From the NCBI GenBank assembly GCA_034401135.1, contig JAWZSP010000001.1, forward strand, positions 1,364,001 through 1,428,000: DNA of 64,000 nucleotides, written 5' to 3'. Of this stretch, positions 44,130 through 55,637 are shown piece by piece. The notes under the pieces were generated by a model. It did not search any database and was not told the DNA's origin. It saw only the letters and a list, made by a program, of their open reading frames with translations. Each line of letters opens with the position of its first letter. Within the stretch, counting starts at the first letter, position 1. Source of the DNA: Volutella citrinella. Taxonomy: Eukaryota; Ascomycota; Sordariomycetes; Hypocreales; Nectriaceae. The translations under genes were made by a program, and so were the position numbers.

Positions 44130-46585
44130 TCATGAGGTTGCAGCCGGGCCTGCAGCTCCTTGAGAGCTCTGCCCCGCCAGGTTGGCGCCAGGACGCAGCC
44201 AAGTCCTGATGTGGCCTATCATTAGGGATTAAAAAAATTAGCAATTGCAACCAAAAGGCAGGCAGTCGAAATGGCAGAGATCGCCGTTCTAGCGCAGGGG
44301 GTTTCGTTCTCGTACCTGACTTGCAGCTCGTAGTGATTGCATCCTCGGTGAAGTCGAGCCAGCACACCGGGTGCGTATCAATTGTCTTGTTCTGTAGCGC
44401 AATCGATCAATGTCAGCAACCGAGGCTTGCTTCGTTCGTCCATCGCCTCCGTTGTCGTCACGGTGGCGGGTTTCGGCCGAGCTGGGGGGGGGGGAACACT
44501 TACCAGGACGGGAGGTAGCATTGGGATACGAGCCCGCGGCTCAACCGGATGCGACACGGTAGCCTCTTCATCCTCGGCCTCAACAGTTGAGTCGGAACGC
44601 AGCCGCGAGGTAGAAGTTGTCGCCGTCTCGGCCCGCTGAAGGGTTGTGTAACGCGACGAGATGGACCCGCGGTGTCGAACCGATAGCTACGTCAAGGTCA
44701 GCACATTTCCACATTCTCTTTGAGTTCGGAGAACCAGAGCCACGTACCGCCTTGGGCCGATGAAGCATGCCGACGCTGAAATCCCAGAGGCACAGCCGGC
44801 CATCCTCGCCTACGCTTCCAATACGGTAGTTCCGGTCGTCGCATCGCCACGGGTCGAAAGCCACGGCAGTCACCCACGACTGGTGGCCCTGGCATCGGGC
44901 CAACAGTGCCGACTCGGCCACGGACCAGATAGATATGAGGTCATCTTGGCCGCCCGTCAGGACATACTTGGCGTCGGGCGACCAGCAGACGCAAGTCATC
45001 CCGCCGTAGTACGAGTAGAACATGTCCAGCAACCTGCAGCAGCGTTAGCCATAATTCTCAAAAGTCAGGATTTTCGATCACACACTCTTCCTTCAGATAG
45101 TCAATGATTCTGAGTGTTCCGTCCTCGGAAACAACGGCTAGATGCCGGAAGTCTGGCGAGAAGGCGAAGGCGTTGATGCGGTGGTTTGACAGCTTCCATG
45201 CCGCAACAGGGTTCGTCTTCTGATTCTTGGAGTGGACCGACTTGTTGATACGAATTCCTTTGTGGGGGGAGTCGCCATTCGCAGAATCCTCTCCTTCGTT
45301 TCCATTCGCCATTCCATTTACGACCTCCTCATCGGGGTTGAACTGTGCATCCTCCTTCTCCTTGTCATAAACAACCAGCGAGCCATCCATGTGCGCAGCC
45401 AGGAAGAGGCTTTCAGAGCCGGGAATCCATCGGATTTGGGAGACTGGAGTCTTATTGATGAGGCCCTGGGATGGTCAGCCTGTCGTAATTGGTGCACTAC
45501 TGGTCGTCACGGAACTCACATTCTTATTTAGTCGCATATAACGCTGCGAGAAAGGCTCCCACCAAATGATCTCTCCGGTAGAAAACCCCATGATGACATC
45601 AATGTGGGATGAAGACTTGGAAACGTTATTCACATCGTGGCACAGACAGTGAGCCTTGGTGAAGAGAATCTTGGTCAAGTAATCTTGCTAACACTGATTT
45701 TAGCATATCTTCTGCTTGGGGAGGCACGACTCATGGGCAACAAACCTTGGTGGGAGATGACATGTCCAGCCATTGAAAGGCGCGGTTGATATTCGCAAAG
45801 GCAAACACGCCATCGCTTGGTCGCTCTGTCAACTTGCGGCTCACACCCTCATTGACAATCACCCGAGAGATAAAGGATGAGTTGCTTTTGGTCATGTTGT
45901 TCTTGGGCTTCTTCTTCTTGTTCAGGTCCTTTGTCTGCATCTGCGCGAGGAGAGAGTTGCCCTCGCCAAAAGCCGGCGCGGAACCCAGCGTAATGGACGT
46001 GGCCTGCGCATCGCTCGTCGACTGGGCGCGGCCATCGTCACTGCTCATCCCGCCCTCGGTCGAGTACCTGTTCTCGTTGGGATGCTCCTGGATGCTGGAA
46101 GGGGCGCCGCTGAGGGCTAGGGTGGTGGCCGAGAGGCCTTTGTACATGAATGGGGCGTTGCCCCGAACATCGAGGGTGATGAGCGAGACTGTGGTGCCCG
46201 CGGTCGCAGGCTGCGGGTTCGTGGCCAGCGGGTTTGGGTTGACGACGGTGGCCTCGGACGGATGGGGAGGAGGAGTCGCGAGGTGCAGGTCTTCCTTGAG
46301 AACATATGTGCCTGTGGTCGAAGCGTCATGTCAGCGATCGTGAGGCACCTGGGGACGCACGAGGGGATATCGACCTTCTCCCACGAGGAACTGCCACTCG
46401 GGGCCTTCGGGATTCGAGAGGGTATTGTTGGTCTCAATCATGGGAACGGGATACATGGAGCCGCCATACGGTCCCACGGTGGGATACCGCGGCGGGGGTG
46501 GAAGGACACTGGCAATCGCATGCGGTCAGCAGTTTGGTCGCGATGAGGCGCCAGCCACAGAAGGGTGGGATAACACGCACAACAT
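44130..46585 (-). CDS. creC: CreC, WD40 regulator of carbon catabolite repression
   Basis: WD40 protein (WDR20 family) that partners the deubiquitinase CreB in carbon catabolite repression. Nine exons: 46585-46581, 46508-46375, 46311-45746, 45687-45520, 45465-45086, 45033-44748, 44686-44504, 44391-44316, 44215-44130; 627 aa against about 630 in Aspergillus. The first coding exon is only ATG-TT; splicing gives [11 protein letters not shown]. Then [157 protein letters not shown] and [23 protein letters not shown]. Intron 7 has an 11-C tract 9 nt after its donor. The last 25 residues ([10 protein letters not shown]...) look non-conserved. Confidence 0.96.
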
Positions 46586-48753
46586 GGTGGCGGTCTGCCG
46601 TCGCCTTGGCGGATTTCGTCGCGTTCACTATACAGATATGGAGAAGGGAGAAGGTGAGGAGGAGAGGAGGCAGGCGAGCGACGGTTCTGGGGCAGTCGCC
46701 GAAGGCTGGGTGGGTTATTCGCTTGAGCCGGGGGTCTCGTGGGAGGGGGTGTTCGTTGGAGGCCGGGGGAAGATAAGCCGAGGCCACGGAGGGTCGATAT
46801 GGACGGGCGTCACAGAGGCGAGCGAAGTGTAGCGCACAATCTGAGCTGGCGAGGGCAATCCGGCAGGTTAGCCAGGGCGCAGTCGGTGGCAGGCGTCTGG
46901 TGTTGAGCGAGGTTGGAATTCGCTCGATGCGGTCCTGTTTCGGTGCAGCGTCTACAGTAGTACTCGCACTGATGCAAAGGGCCTCCACTTTCTGAGGGGA
47001 CCATCCCCGCTTGTCGTGCAACCTGGGGTAAATCGGATTTCTCCGCCAATATCACCGACCGCTTGGAACGACTTGTTCCAAGTTGGTTGACAGGAACTGA
47101 ACGAATTGCATCACCGGTTGAGACACCGTAGAGGAATTCCTCCGGAATAATCTGCTGTGGTGATTCCCAGCCCATTCATTGCCCGCCTTACCGTCTTCGC
47201 GGGGTGCAGCTCCTAGTCCCATAGGTTCGCGACAGATCTGCAAGAGGCCGAGAATAGAGGCACCAAGCTAGCTAAATTTGCGCACCTACGCGGTCGCCTG
47301 TGTCTATGGAGAACTCTACGTCGGTTTCTTTCACCGCTGAGCGATATCTGTCCCCTAGGACTGGCCCACCCGTTCGCCACGAGTGCACATGAGGCTCAAG
47401 AAAGGGCAGCGCCACGCAATCCGACTCTTTTCCCCATGGATGGCTTGCTCGACGGGGCCAGAGTGACCTAGCGAGCGCAATGACAGCTGAGATAGCTGAA
47501 GCAAGTGTGCGAGTCTGTCCACGCTACATCGTCTATCCAGGGCGGAAGGCCGGACCGTTTGGGCCGTTTACTGTGGGAGCAAGAGAGGGGAAGACGTATT
47601 AGAGAGGAACGAAGAACCCCCAGACGGCTTGAGCTGGGCTTTGTTACACCCGTCGAGCAAGAGCAGCGAAACACACAGCAACAACCCATGAACTTAGACT
47701 CGTACCGCACGGGGTGCAAGGTACTACGTTAATTGTTGAGCCTCGACCATATTGTGTGGCAATGGAGCCAATGTCTCGGCACTGAGCCTCGGACCCGCAC
47801 GGCATCCCGCTTGCAATTGAGATCATTTGCGATACCATCAATTTTCGAAAACATGAAGACATGAGCGAAGATGAACAAATGGACAATTACTAGTAGCATG
47901 GCACAGGCTGCCGGGACTCGATGGCAGGTTGCATGGCTGGTGGGTGACCCACGTGCAGCGTTACGGAGCCCCGGAATCGACAAAATCTGGGGAAAGCTCA
48001 TCGCACGTGACGAGCCCAATATGCCTGCGGTCGTTGATGTGGCAGGCTTTGAGGCAGGTTTCTGAGCCATTGTATGCGCTGCATTAGCCCTGAAATGGCA
48101 AAATTGTGCGAGACACCAATGTTGCAAGCTGGTGCTTCCTTATCTATCGGCCGCTTTCTCAAAACCTCTCAATATCTGGGTCTGTCCACGAATGGGTGGC
48201 ATGACGGCTGTGGCCATGACACCACCAGCTCCGCAGTGCCACGGCGCATGACCTCAGTTTATTGCATGGTGAGCCCTTTCGCAGGCCATACCCACCACTC
48301 AGCCCGCTGTTGTGCAGCGACTTGGTCCACTGAAGCCACTGAAGCCCACTAACCGGACACGCTGAGGCGACCCGCTGTGTTGCAATACGGCACGTGGAAC
48401 TACGTACTTTATAGCGGCTCGCTAATTGGGCTATTGCCGTTCCCTGCTGGGGCCACCCGCCCTTCCCGCCATCCAATCCATACCCGTCGCGTCACAGGTG
48501 CGCCCGAGCTTGGCAGGACGCAATCTGCAACTGCTTCAGCTCGATACGACTATCGACTCTGTCTGGACTCTGCACTCCCATCGACCCGATCCACCCCTCT
48601 ACGCTGCATATCTGATCCATTCCACCGCGCAAAACTCCTCTTCCCTCCTTCATCCACTCGCAGAGGTCATGGAACCACGATAAAAAGGACTCCTCCTGTC
48701 CACGATCGATTCGCCTCTCATTCTCCCAACAGCTTCCCCTCCTCACGTCAACC
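46586..48753. other. 2.2-kb divergent promoter region, creC and GEM1
   Basis: No gene recognised. The creC leader is G-rich on the plus strand (46640-46800). The GEM1 leader (48560-48753) is C/T-rich. Frames at 46434-47021 minus and 48377-48895 plus run through these leaders without motif support. Confidence 0.5.
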
Positions 48754-50780
48754 ATGGCTGCCGGTACGGATCCCCCGCGAGCACCGGTGCCATCATGCCA
48801 TGCGTCTTCCCCCGCCCTTGATTGTCTGCCTACCTGTTTGCTTGCCAACCTTTTCTGCCTGCCTGTCTTGTCCTTCCGTCTGGGAGATGCGCTGACAGCT
48901 CTGCAGTACGCATCTGCGTCTGCGGCGACGAGAGCACTGGCAAGTCCAGTCTAATCGCCTCTCTCGTCAAAGACCAGTTCGTCACCAACAAGATACAGCC
49001 TGTATTGCCTCAGATCACAATCCCCCCAAGCATCGGGACCCCCGACAACATCTCGACAACCATCGTCGACACGTCCGCCCGCCCCGAGGATCGCACTACG
49101 CTTCGCAAGGAGATCCGCAAATGCAACGTCATCCTTCTCGTATACGCCGACCACTATAGCTATGAGAGAGTTGCTCTCTTCTGGATGCCGTATTTCCGCT
49201 CCCTAGGAGTCAATGTCCCCGTCGTGCTGTGCGCCAACAAGTCCGATCTGGCCAGCCAGGGCACTACGCCACAGGTCGTCGAGGAGGAGATGTTGCCAGT
49301 CATGGCCGAGTTCCGCGAGATCGACTCATGCATCCGATCCAGTGCCCGAGACCACCGCAATGTCAACGAGGTCTTCTTCCTCTGCCAAAAGGCCGTCACT
49401 CATCCGATCGCCCCGCTCTTTGATTACAAGGAGGGTCACCTGAAGCCCGCCTGCGTCAATGCTCTCAAGAGAATCTTTTATCTCTGCGACAAGGACCAGG
49501 ATGGCTATCTCAACGAACAAGAGATGCGTGACTTCCAGATGAAGTGCTTCGATAAGCCGCTGACCACCGACGACCTGGACAACATCAAGCTGTCAATCGC
49601 CAAATCTTTGCCCGACTCCAACTTGGACAAGGGCATCGATGAGAGGGGCTTCTTGCAGCTCAACACGCTGTACGCGGAAAAGGGCCGCCACGAGACGATT
49701 TGGATCATTTTGAGGAAATATCGCTACACAGACAGCCTGAGTCTAGAAGACAAGTTCTTCCGTCCCAAGTTTGAGGTCCCAGAGTACTGCTCGGCCGAGC
49801 TCAGCCCGGCGGGATACAGGTTCTTTGTCGACCTGTTTCTGCTTTTCGACAAAGACAATGACGGTGGTCTTAATGACGAGGAGCTGGAGGCTCTATTCTC
49901 GCCAACTCCAGGACAGCCCAGCTCGTGGACTGAGGCCTCGTTCCCCCATTCCACGGTCAGAAACGAAGCGGGACACATCACTCTACAAGGTTGGCTAGCT
50001 CAATGGAGTATGACGACCTTCCTTGAGCCAAAGACAACAATCGAGTACTTGGCATATCTCGGCTTCGAGCCTCCCAATCCCAAGGATCCGATCACGGCGG
50101 CTCTTAAAATTACCAAGTCCCGCAAGAGGAGACGTCGCCCTGGAATTGTTGAGCGCAACGTCGTTCTCTGTTACATCATTGGTGCGGCAGGCGCTGGCAA
50201 GTCTTCCCTCCTCGATGCCTTCCTCAACCGACCGTTCGAAGATCTATACATCCCCACCATCAAACCCCGCAGAGTAGTGAATAGTGTCGAGCTGCCTGGT
50301 GGGAAACAGGTCTACCTCATTCTCGAAGAGCTTGGTGAACTGGAGCCTGCTATTCTGGAAAACCAGTCAAAACTTGATGCGTGCGACCTCATCTGCTATG
50401 CATATGACTCATCAGATCCCGATTCTTTTTCTCATATCGTCGAGATGCGAGCCAAGTATCCCCACCTCGACGAGCTTCCGTCAATCTACACCGCCCTCAA
50501 GGCCGACAAGGACAAAACAAACCAGCGTAGCGAGCTCCAGCCTGATCAGTATGCCGCCTCTCTAAACATGAGTCTTCCACTCCACGTGAGTGTCACCTGG
50601 GGTAGCAACAGTGAGCTTTTCGTGGCATACGCCGAAGCCGCCACCAACCCCAGCACTGCGTTCCCCAAGAGCAATGAGGAAGCCCCAGACCGCACTAGCT
50701 TGTACATTGCGCTCGGGGCTACAGCGTGTGCTGGAATTGCGGCACTGATGATCTGGCGACGAGCTACCAATGCTGCCTGA
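48754..50780 (+). CDS. GEM1: Miro-type mitochondrial Rho GTPase
   Basis: Tail-anchored outer-membrane GTPase controlling mitochondrial distribution and ER-mitochondria contact. Exons 48754-48763 (only 10 nt) and 48907-50780, 143-nt intron, 627 aa. Splicing gives [20 protein letters not shown] with the first P-loop at residues 10-18, then [14 protein letters not shown], two EF-hands ([12 protein letters not shown] at about 198 and [12 protein letters not shown] at about 318), the second P-loop GAAGAGKSS at about 428, and a C-terminal membrane anchor (about 603-619) followed by RRATNAA. Starting instead within the open intron frame gives an unlikely Cys/Leu-rich leader. Confidence 0.97.
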
Positions 50781-51140
50781 GGGAAGGACCTCGACAGGCA
50801 GATTGGGGAGAGTGCAGACATGGCGACACGTACATACACAACGGAAACATATTTAGGACATGAAGAATCAGGAGTGTGCCAGGCAGCGGGCGCTTGGTTG
50901 GTAACGCTTGGCATGCCAAAGGTGGCCAAGTGCCGGGCAGGAGTTTATTCGTCATTGAGCGAGGCGGACTATGATACCCAGCTCGGTCGTAAATTTTTTA
51001 ATACTATAAGCGTAATAGGATATAATGAGACAAACGCCGCTTCTCTCACGCTTCCCCCCAACATGTAGCCCTTGAAATGAACTGTTTGCGCTGCCTTCCC
51101 TGTCCCGTCACGCTGGGGCAGGTATGGTCCGTTCCCGGGC
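50781..51140. other. Intergenic between convergent GEM1 and ABD1
   Basis: 360 bp, AT-rich at 50990-51030, holding both 3' ends. Nothing else seen. Confidence 0.5.
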
Positions 51141-52592
51141 TTATACCTTGTAAAAGCAAAATCCAACATAAAAGCTCGCCGCTTCCATCTCCTCGTCCGA
51201 GACCAGCAGGGGCCCGCCGCCGCGTTCGCGCACACCCATGCGCTCGCTCAGGGGGCCCAGCTCAGGGTCGTCTTTCTCAGCCTCCCAGATATCGGCGAAG
51301 GGGCGGTGGAACTGCAGCTCGAGGTTAAAGTCCTCGGCAAGGGCGCGGAACGCCTCCCAGGGTACGACGTACTCGGGCACCTCCTCAACGGCCTCATCGA
51401 GGAAGAAGTTATACTTCCAGCCATAAGCCGGGCGGAAGACGCCATCCTCGGGGGTCTTGCCGGGGAAGCGCACGCGGTAGATGCTGTTGCCCCACTCGGC
51501 CGTGGGTTCCGCCTCACCCTCCTCCAGCTCGCCGTCCTCAGGCTCGGCTGGGGGCGGCGTCGTGCTGGCATCCTCTGGCTTGTCGGCGCCGTTCTGCTCC
51601 TTGGCCGCGCGCTTAGCGGCGGCCTCCTCATTGAACTTGCGGACGCGCTCGCCGAGGACATCTGAGTTGGGGATGGCGCCGATGAAGCGCCCGCCCTTCT
51701 TGAGGGCACCGGCGACGTTGCGCAGCATGGTGCGGGCGTTGGCCTCGGACTCGAAAGCGTAGTGCATGCTGAACATCATGGTGACGACGTCGAAGCCGCG
51801 GCGGTTCATGGGCGAGGGGTCAAATCCGACCTGCTGGATAATCTCGAGATCCTCGATGCTCTCTCCAAAACAGTCCTTGACATGGAAGCGCGCGTCGAAG
51901 AGTCGGGGAGGGGGACGTCTATGCCCTCCTCGGCCGCGGCCACCACGCCCGCCTCGCGAACCGAGGGTGCGGTAGCGGTCGCGGGCCTGGTCGATGCTGA
52001 CGTCGGCCGGGTCGAGGCCGACATAAAGCTGGATGGGTTGCGGCGCCTGCTGCCACTTGTTCAGGTCTCCGCCCTTGCCGCAGCCCATGTCGAGGACGAG
52101 CAGCTCCCTGCCACTAGAGCGGCCCTGCTCGCGCGAGCCCGGTGTGTGGTCCTCCTCGGGGGAGTAGCGCTGGATGATGCAGCTCTTGATCCAGTTGTTG
52201 AAGACGCGAAGGCCCTTGATCTTGCTGTCGCGGGTGCGCCACTCGGGGCCGCGCTCAGGCACATTGTTGTAGTGCTGTCGGACGAGGTCGGTGATGCCGC
52301 GTCCGTTGTTGTAGCCGCCATCGGGCTGCTGCTGGACGGAAGCCGAGGTGCGCTCCCGGTCAGCCTGGCGCTGACGGATAGCATCACGCTCAGCCTCGGA
52401 GAATCGCGCGCGGGCGCCGGGACGCTTGAGCTTTCGGGGCTGGTCGGATGGGGATACGGCACGTCGCTTGGCGGGCTGGAGCGAATTTGCGTTGTAGGGC
52501 TGAGGAAGATCATCCGGGGCATCGTCGTCGACGTGGCGTTTTCGATGTGAGGCGTCACCGCCAGAGCGTCTGGGGCTTGAGTGGCCTGCCAT
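51141..52592 (-). CDS. ABD1: mRNA cap guanine-N7 methyltransferase
   Basis: Nuclear enzyme methylating N7 of the cap guanosine using SAM. Single exon, 483 aa from Met at 52592 (MAGHSSPRRSGG); an upstream in-frame Met is possible but adds a leader-like segment. An N-terminal basic/disordered region of about 120 residues precedes RQHYNNVPERGPEWRTRDSKI and FNNWIKSCII, then SAM motif I LVLDMGCGKGGDLNKW (about 167), YVGLDPADVSIDQARDRY, FDVVTMMFSMHYAFESE (about 274), GGRFIGAIPNSDVL and YRVRFPG. Two insertions are low complexity: an RGGRGGRGRGG stretch between motifs I and III, and an acidic/Pro-rich loop (EDGELEEGEAEPTAEWGN) typical of fungal Abd1. The C terminus EMEAASFYVGFCFYKV is conserved in the family. 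Confidence 0.95.
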   Translation of the reverse strand: MAGHSSPRRSGGDASHRKRHVDDDAPDDLPQPYNANSLQPAKRRAVSPSDQPRKLKRPGARARFSEAERDAIRQRQADRERTSASVQQQPDGGYNNGRGITDLVRQHYNNVPERGPEWRTRDSKIKGLRVFNNWIKSCIIQRYSPEEDHTPGSREQGRSSGRELLVLDMGCGKGGDLNKWQQAPQPIQLYVGLDPADVSIDQARDRYRTLGSRGGRGGRGRGGHRRPPPRLFDARFHVKDCFGESIEDLEIIQQVGFDPSPMNRRGFDVVTMMFSMHYAFESEANARTMLRNVAGALKKGGRFIGAIPNSDVLGERVRKFNEEAAAKRAAKEQNGADKPEDASTTPPPAEPEDGELEEGEAEPTAEWGNSIYRVRFPGKTPEDGVFRPAYGWKYNFFLDEAVEEVPEYVVPWEAFRALAEDFNLELQFHRPFADIWEAEKDDPELGPLSERMGVRERGGGPLLVSDEEMEAASFYVGFCFYKV

Positions 52593-53796
52593 CGCTAGAG
52601 AGCAGGGCGAGCGTTGAGCTGTGGTGCTGCTTTGGGTGGTTCGGGCGATTGAGATTGTCAATCTGAGTTATGTTGGAGGAAGTGGCTTGGGAGTCCCGTT
52701 GATGCGAACGAGGGAAGAATTGGAAGCTCGAGCCTAGCGTGGTGGGTCTCACAGGGGAGCCCTGCACTGACCCGGTGCCCCGTACGACCCCCAACCTCGA
52801 CCCAGCCCACTCCATCATGCAACCTCCAACACTCACTCTATAAGAATCAATCTTATAAAAAGTTGTCACGGCATCCCTTCCGAGCGAATTGGTACACCAA
52901 CTCATGTATACAGTAGTATAGACAAAGATTTGATTGGCGTCTCGGCGGTGTCCGGTTCTTGGCTGACGGGGCCAACCATCTCACCAGCGCAACACTGTGG
53001 ATGTATTCACGTGGTTACCTTACCCTAGCAAAAGCCATTGATATAATCACTGGCTTGGGCGCTTCATTCTCAAATTTCCCCGTTGGTCGGCCCTCATTGG
53101 TAAAGCGCAGAGTAAACAGTCAATCGCCGTCCTCGAGGCCACCCTCCAAGTCCAAGCCAGAAGCAGCGACACCGGCTGAGGTGGTCGGTCAACTTGTGGG
53201 ACTCGGCTGGAATGTGGACTTCCCAATGCCTATCTCATATAAGCGAACGACCACAGACGTCAAATCGTTCCAGCGGCCTTAGCCATGAATCATCTTGCCC
53301 CGTCGTTTCCTTGAGCCACCAAGCATCTAAGCATCCACATGCTTCGCTAGGGACTGCAAACGGCCACATTGTTGGGTGAGAGCCCATTCACCCTCTTTCT
53401 CTCGAGGATCCGACTTCACATCCTACCCGAGTCCACGGAATGAGAACAATTGACAATCCTTCCCGCGGCGCCCAAAAGCCCCCTAGTGCCATCCGCAAAG
53501 CCAAAGCCAAGCCGCCCAGGGGCAAGCTTTTCAGCGACCTCTCCAGTGACGTCCTTCTAGATCGATGTGACAGGCAAAACTCTATCCTTACGAGCCGTCT
53601 AGATCGCACCTCGTCCCTCTTGTCGGGAGTTTCGACGCAATCACGGCGTCCTTGGCGACCCAGCCCCGATGATACAAGAGACTCACGCTCGCTCCGCGCT
53701 TTTACTTTTTGCTGCTCTCCCTTTCTGAAACTAGAATAATCCAACCTGCTGCCTCTCGTATTGCTTTTCTTTTTCTGATTGCCATCCTCGCCCCAG
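52593..53796. other. Divergent promoter region, ABD1 and CFEM receptor
   Basis: 1.2 kb. TATAAG/TATAAA-like words occur at 52838-52860. The frame 53440-53739 is Ser/Arg-rich without motif and ends before the receptor start. No gene seen. Confidence 0.45.
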
Positions 53797-55359
53797 ATGA
53801 GGTCCCAATGGGGTCCATGGGCTGCGGCCTTGGTCTTCCACGCTATGATACGAAGCGTTTCGGGAGAGCCATTGAGCCCCATGGCCGTGCTCCAAGAACT
53901 GCCCACCTGTCCGGTTTGTCCTTGTCTACTATTTCAAGTCGTGGCTTTTGCCTAACTGCTTGTGTATACATCATAGTCAACCTGTCTTGTAACAGCAGTG
54001 ACAAATTCGACATGCGCACTTACAAACGCGACCTGTATATGCACAAATATCTCTTTGCAAAAGGAGGCCGAGGGATGTATTACGAGCACTTGCACTCCTA
54101 AAGAGGCGCTGCGTATGCCTCCCTATTCTCTCACTGGTTGCGAGGACAACAACCCCAGAGCGGCACAGACTGATCGTACTAAACAGATGCCAAGAACGTC
54201 ACCTTGGGATTTTGCCAGGTGCCTATCCGACGAGATTATCGATTCAGGCCGATTTGCCTGGTTCTAGAGATTATCACCCTCCTCATCGTCGCACAGAGGA
54301 TTGGTCTTAGAATAGTCACAAAGGTTCGCCTAGGGCCTGACGATTGGTGCACGCTCGGCGCCGGGGTCGTCAGCATCGCTCTTGTTGTTCTCGCCCTCTA
54401 CGGCGTCGAGGGAAACGGCCTAGGCCGGGACATATGGACCCTCGAGTTTGAGAAGATTTACGAGTTTGGGAAATATTACGTCATCCTCGTCGTCAGTTAT
54501 TTCGCCGTCTTGACCCTCCTCAAGGCCTCGATGCTCTTCTTCTACCTACGCATCTTTCCCTCATGGGGTGTCCGACGCTTGCTCTGGGGGACCATGGCTG
54601 CCAATGCCCTGGCTGGTGTTGCGTTTGTCGTCGTGGCTTGTGTCCAGTGCACACCACTGAGCTATTCTTGGACGGGCTGGGATGGTGAACACGAGGGCGT
54701 GTGCCTGGACGAGAGCGCCTTTGCCTGGAGTTATGCCGGCATCAGCATCGCATTCGATGTATGGATGCTGGCGATACCTTTGTGGCAGCTTCCTAAGCTC
54801 CAACTTAAACGGAAGAAGAAGCTTGGAGTTGCCGCCATGTTCATCGTGGGCACCTTGTATGACTTCAATTTCTCCTCGTCATTTCCCAACTCAGAAGCTA
54901 ATGGCCCATTTTTGTTCCAGTGTTACCGTCGTCAGCATTCTACGATTGCGCTACCTGGTTGAATACGGACAGACGAAGAACCCTACGTGGGACTATGTGA
55001 ATGTGACAATATGGTCGACAGTCGAGATCCAGGTCGGCATCATCTGCACCTGCATGCCCTCGCTCCGCCATCTCATCGTCGAAACTATCCCCAGCCTTGT
55101 CAGCTCAGCCAAGCTCTCTGTCTCAGGATCTTCCAATCACTCTCTCCCAGTGCAAGAGTCACAACGCTCGGTCAGGGCTCCCATTAGGGCATCCCCGACA
55201 ACATCCGGTGTCCAGCAGCAGGGCGTGCGAAGCAGTAGCGACGTGGAATTTCCGGGTTCAGCTCCCTTATCAACAATATCATTTCATGAAATGCGGAGAG
55301 AGTCCCAGCATGAGATTCTCCAAGGTGCCTTGGGATGCGGAGCATTGAATACAGCATAG
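53797..55359 (+). CDS. PTH11-type GPCR with CFEM domain (rhodopsin-like fungal membrane protein)
   Basis: Seven-helix receptor family linked to surface sensing in fungi. Exons 53797-53913, 53977-54112, 54187-54856 and 54921-55359 (introns 63, 74, 64 nt) give 453 aa. A signal peptide (MRSQWGPWAAALVFHAM) leads into a CFEM domain with its eight cysteines: LPTCPSTCL, NSTCALTNATCICTN, EGCITSTCTPKEAL and, after the second splice, HAKNVTLGFCQVP. Then seven membrane segments with the family signatures RLGPDDWCTLGAGV, YGVEGNGLGRD, YVILVVSYFAVLTLLKASMLFFYLRIFP, VQCTPLSYSWTGWDGEHEGVC, TFVTVVSILRLRYLV, NPTWDYVNVTIWSTVEIQVGIICTCMPSLR. The cytoplasmic tail is Ser-rich. Ligand unknown. Confidence 0.92.
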
Positions 55360-55637
55360 ACGGGAGCAGCTTGCAATTAGTAAGAGAGCACATTTTGCAT
55401 GAAAGAGCGAGCGAAGAGGTATTGGAATGAACTGGTATCAAGTTACTATGAAGCTTCTATAATAGATATCTAGATCACATTTTCTATTTAAAATTACGTA
55501 CATAATACCAACTGTTCTTACCTTCCCATGTGCTTACCTTTGCTATCTAGTATATCGTAATTAACGGCCCATTGAGTGGCCACTTACCTTTGAATTCAAT
55601 GCAACAGATACTATCTGCGTGACAGCCTATTGCTACT
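55360..55637. other. AT-rich intergenic between convergent genes
   Basis: About 280 bp, clearly more AT-rich than the surroundings (55440-55570), holding the 3' ends of the receptor and transporter genes. Confidence 0.5.

Noticed and set aside
47729..48127. Minus-strand frame between creC and GEM1
   Set aside because: Overlaps promoter DNA, no motif; short hydrophobic stretch only.
51762..52550. 262-codon plus-strand frame inside ABD1
   Set aside because: Antisense shadow; composition mirrors the third-position GC bias of ABD1.
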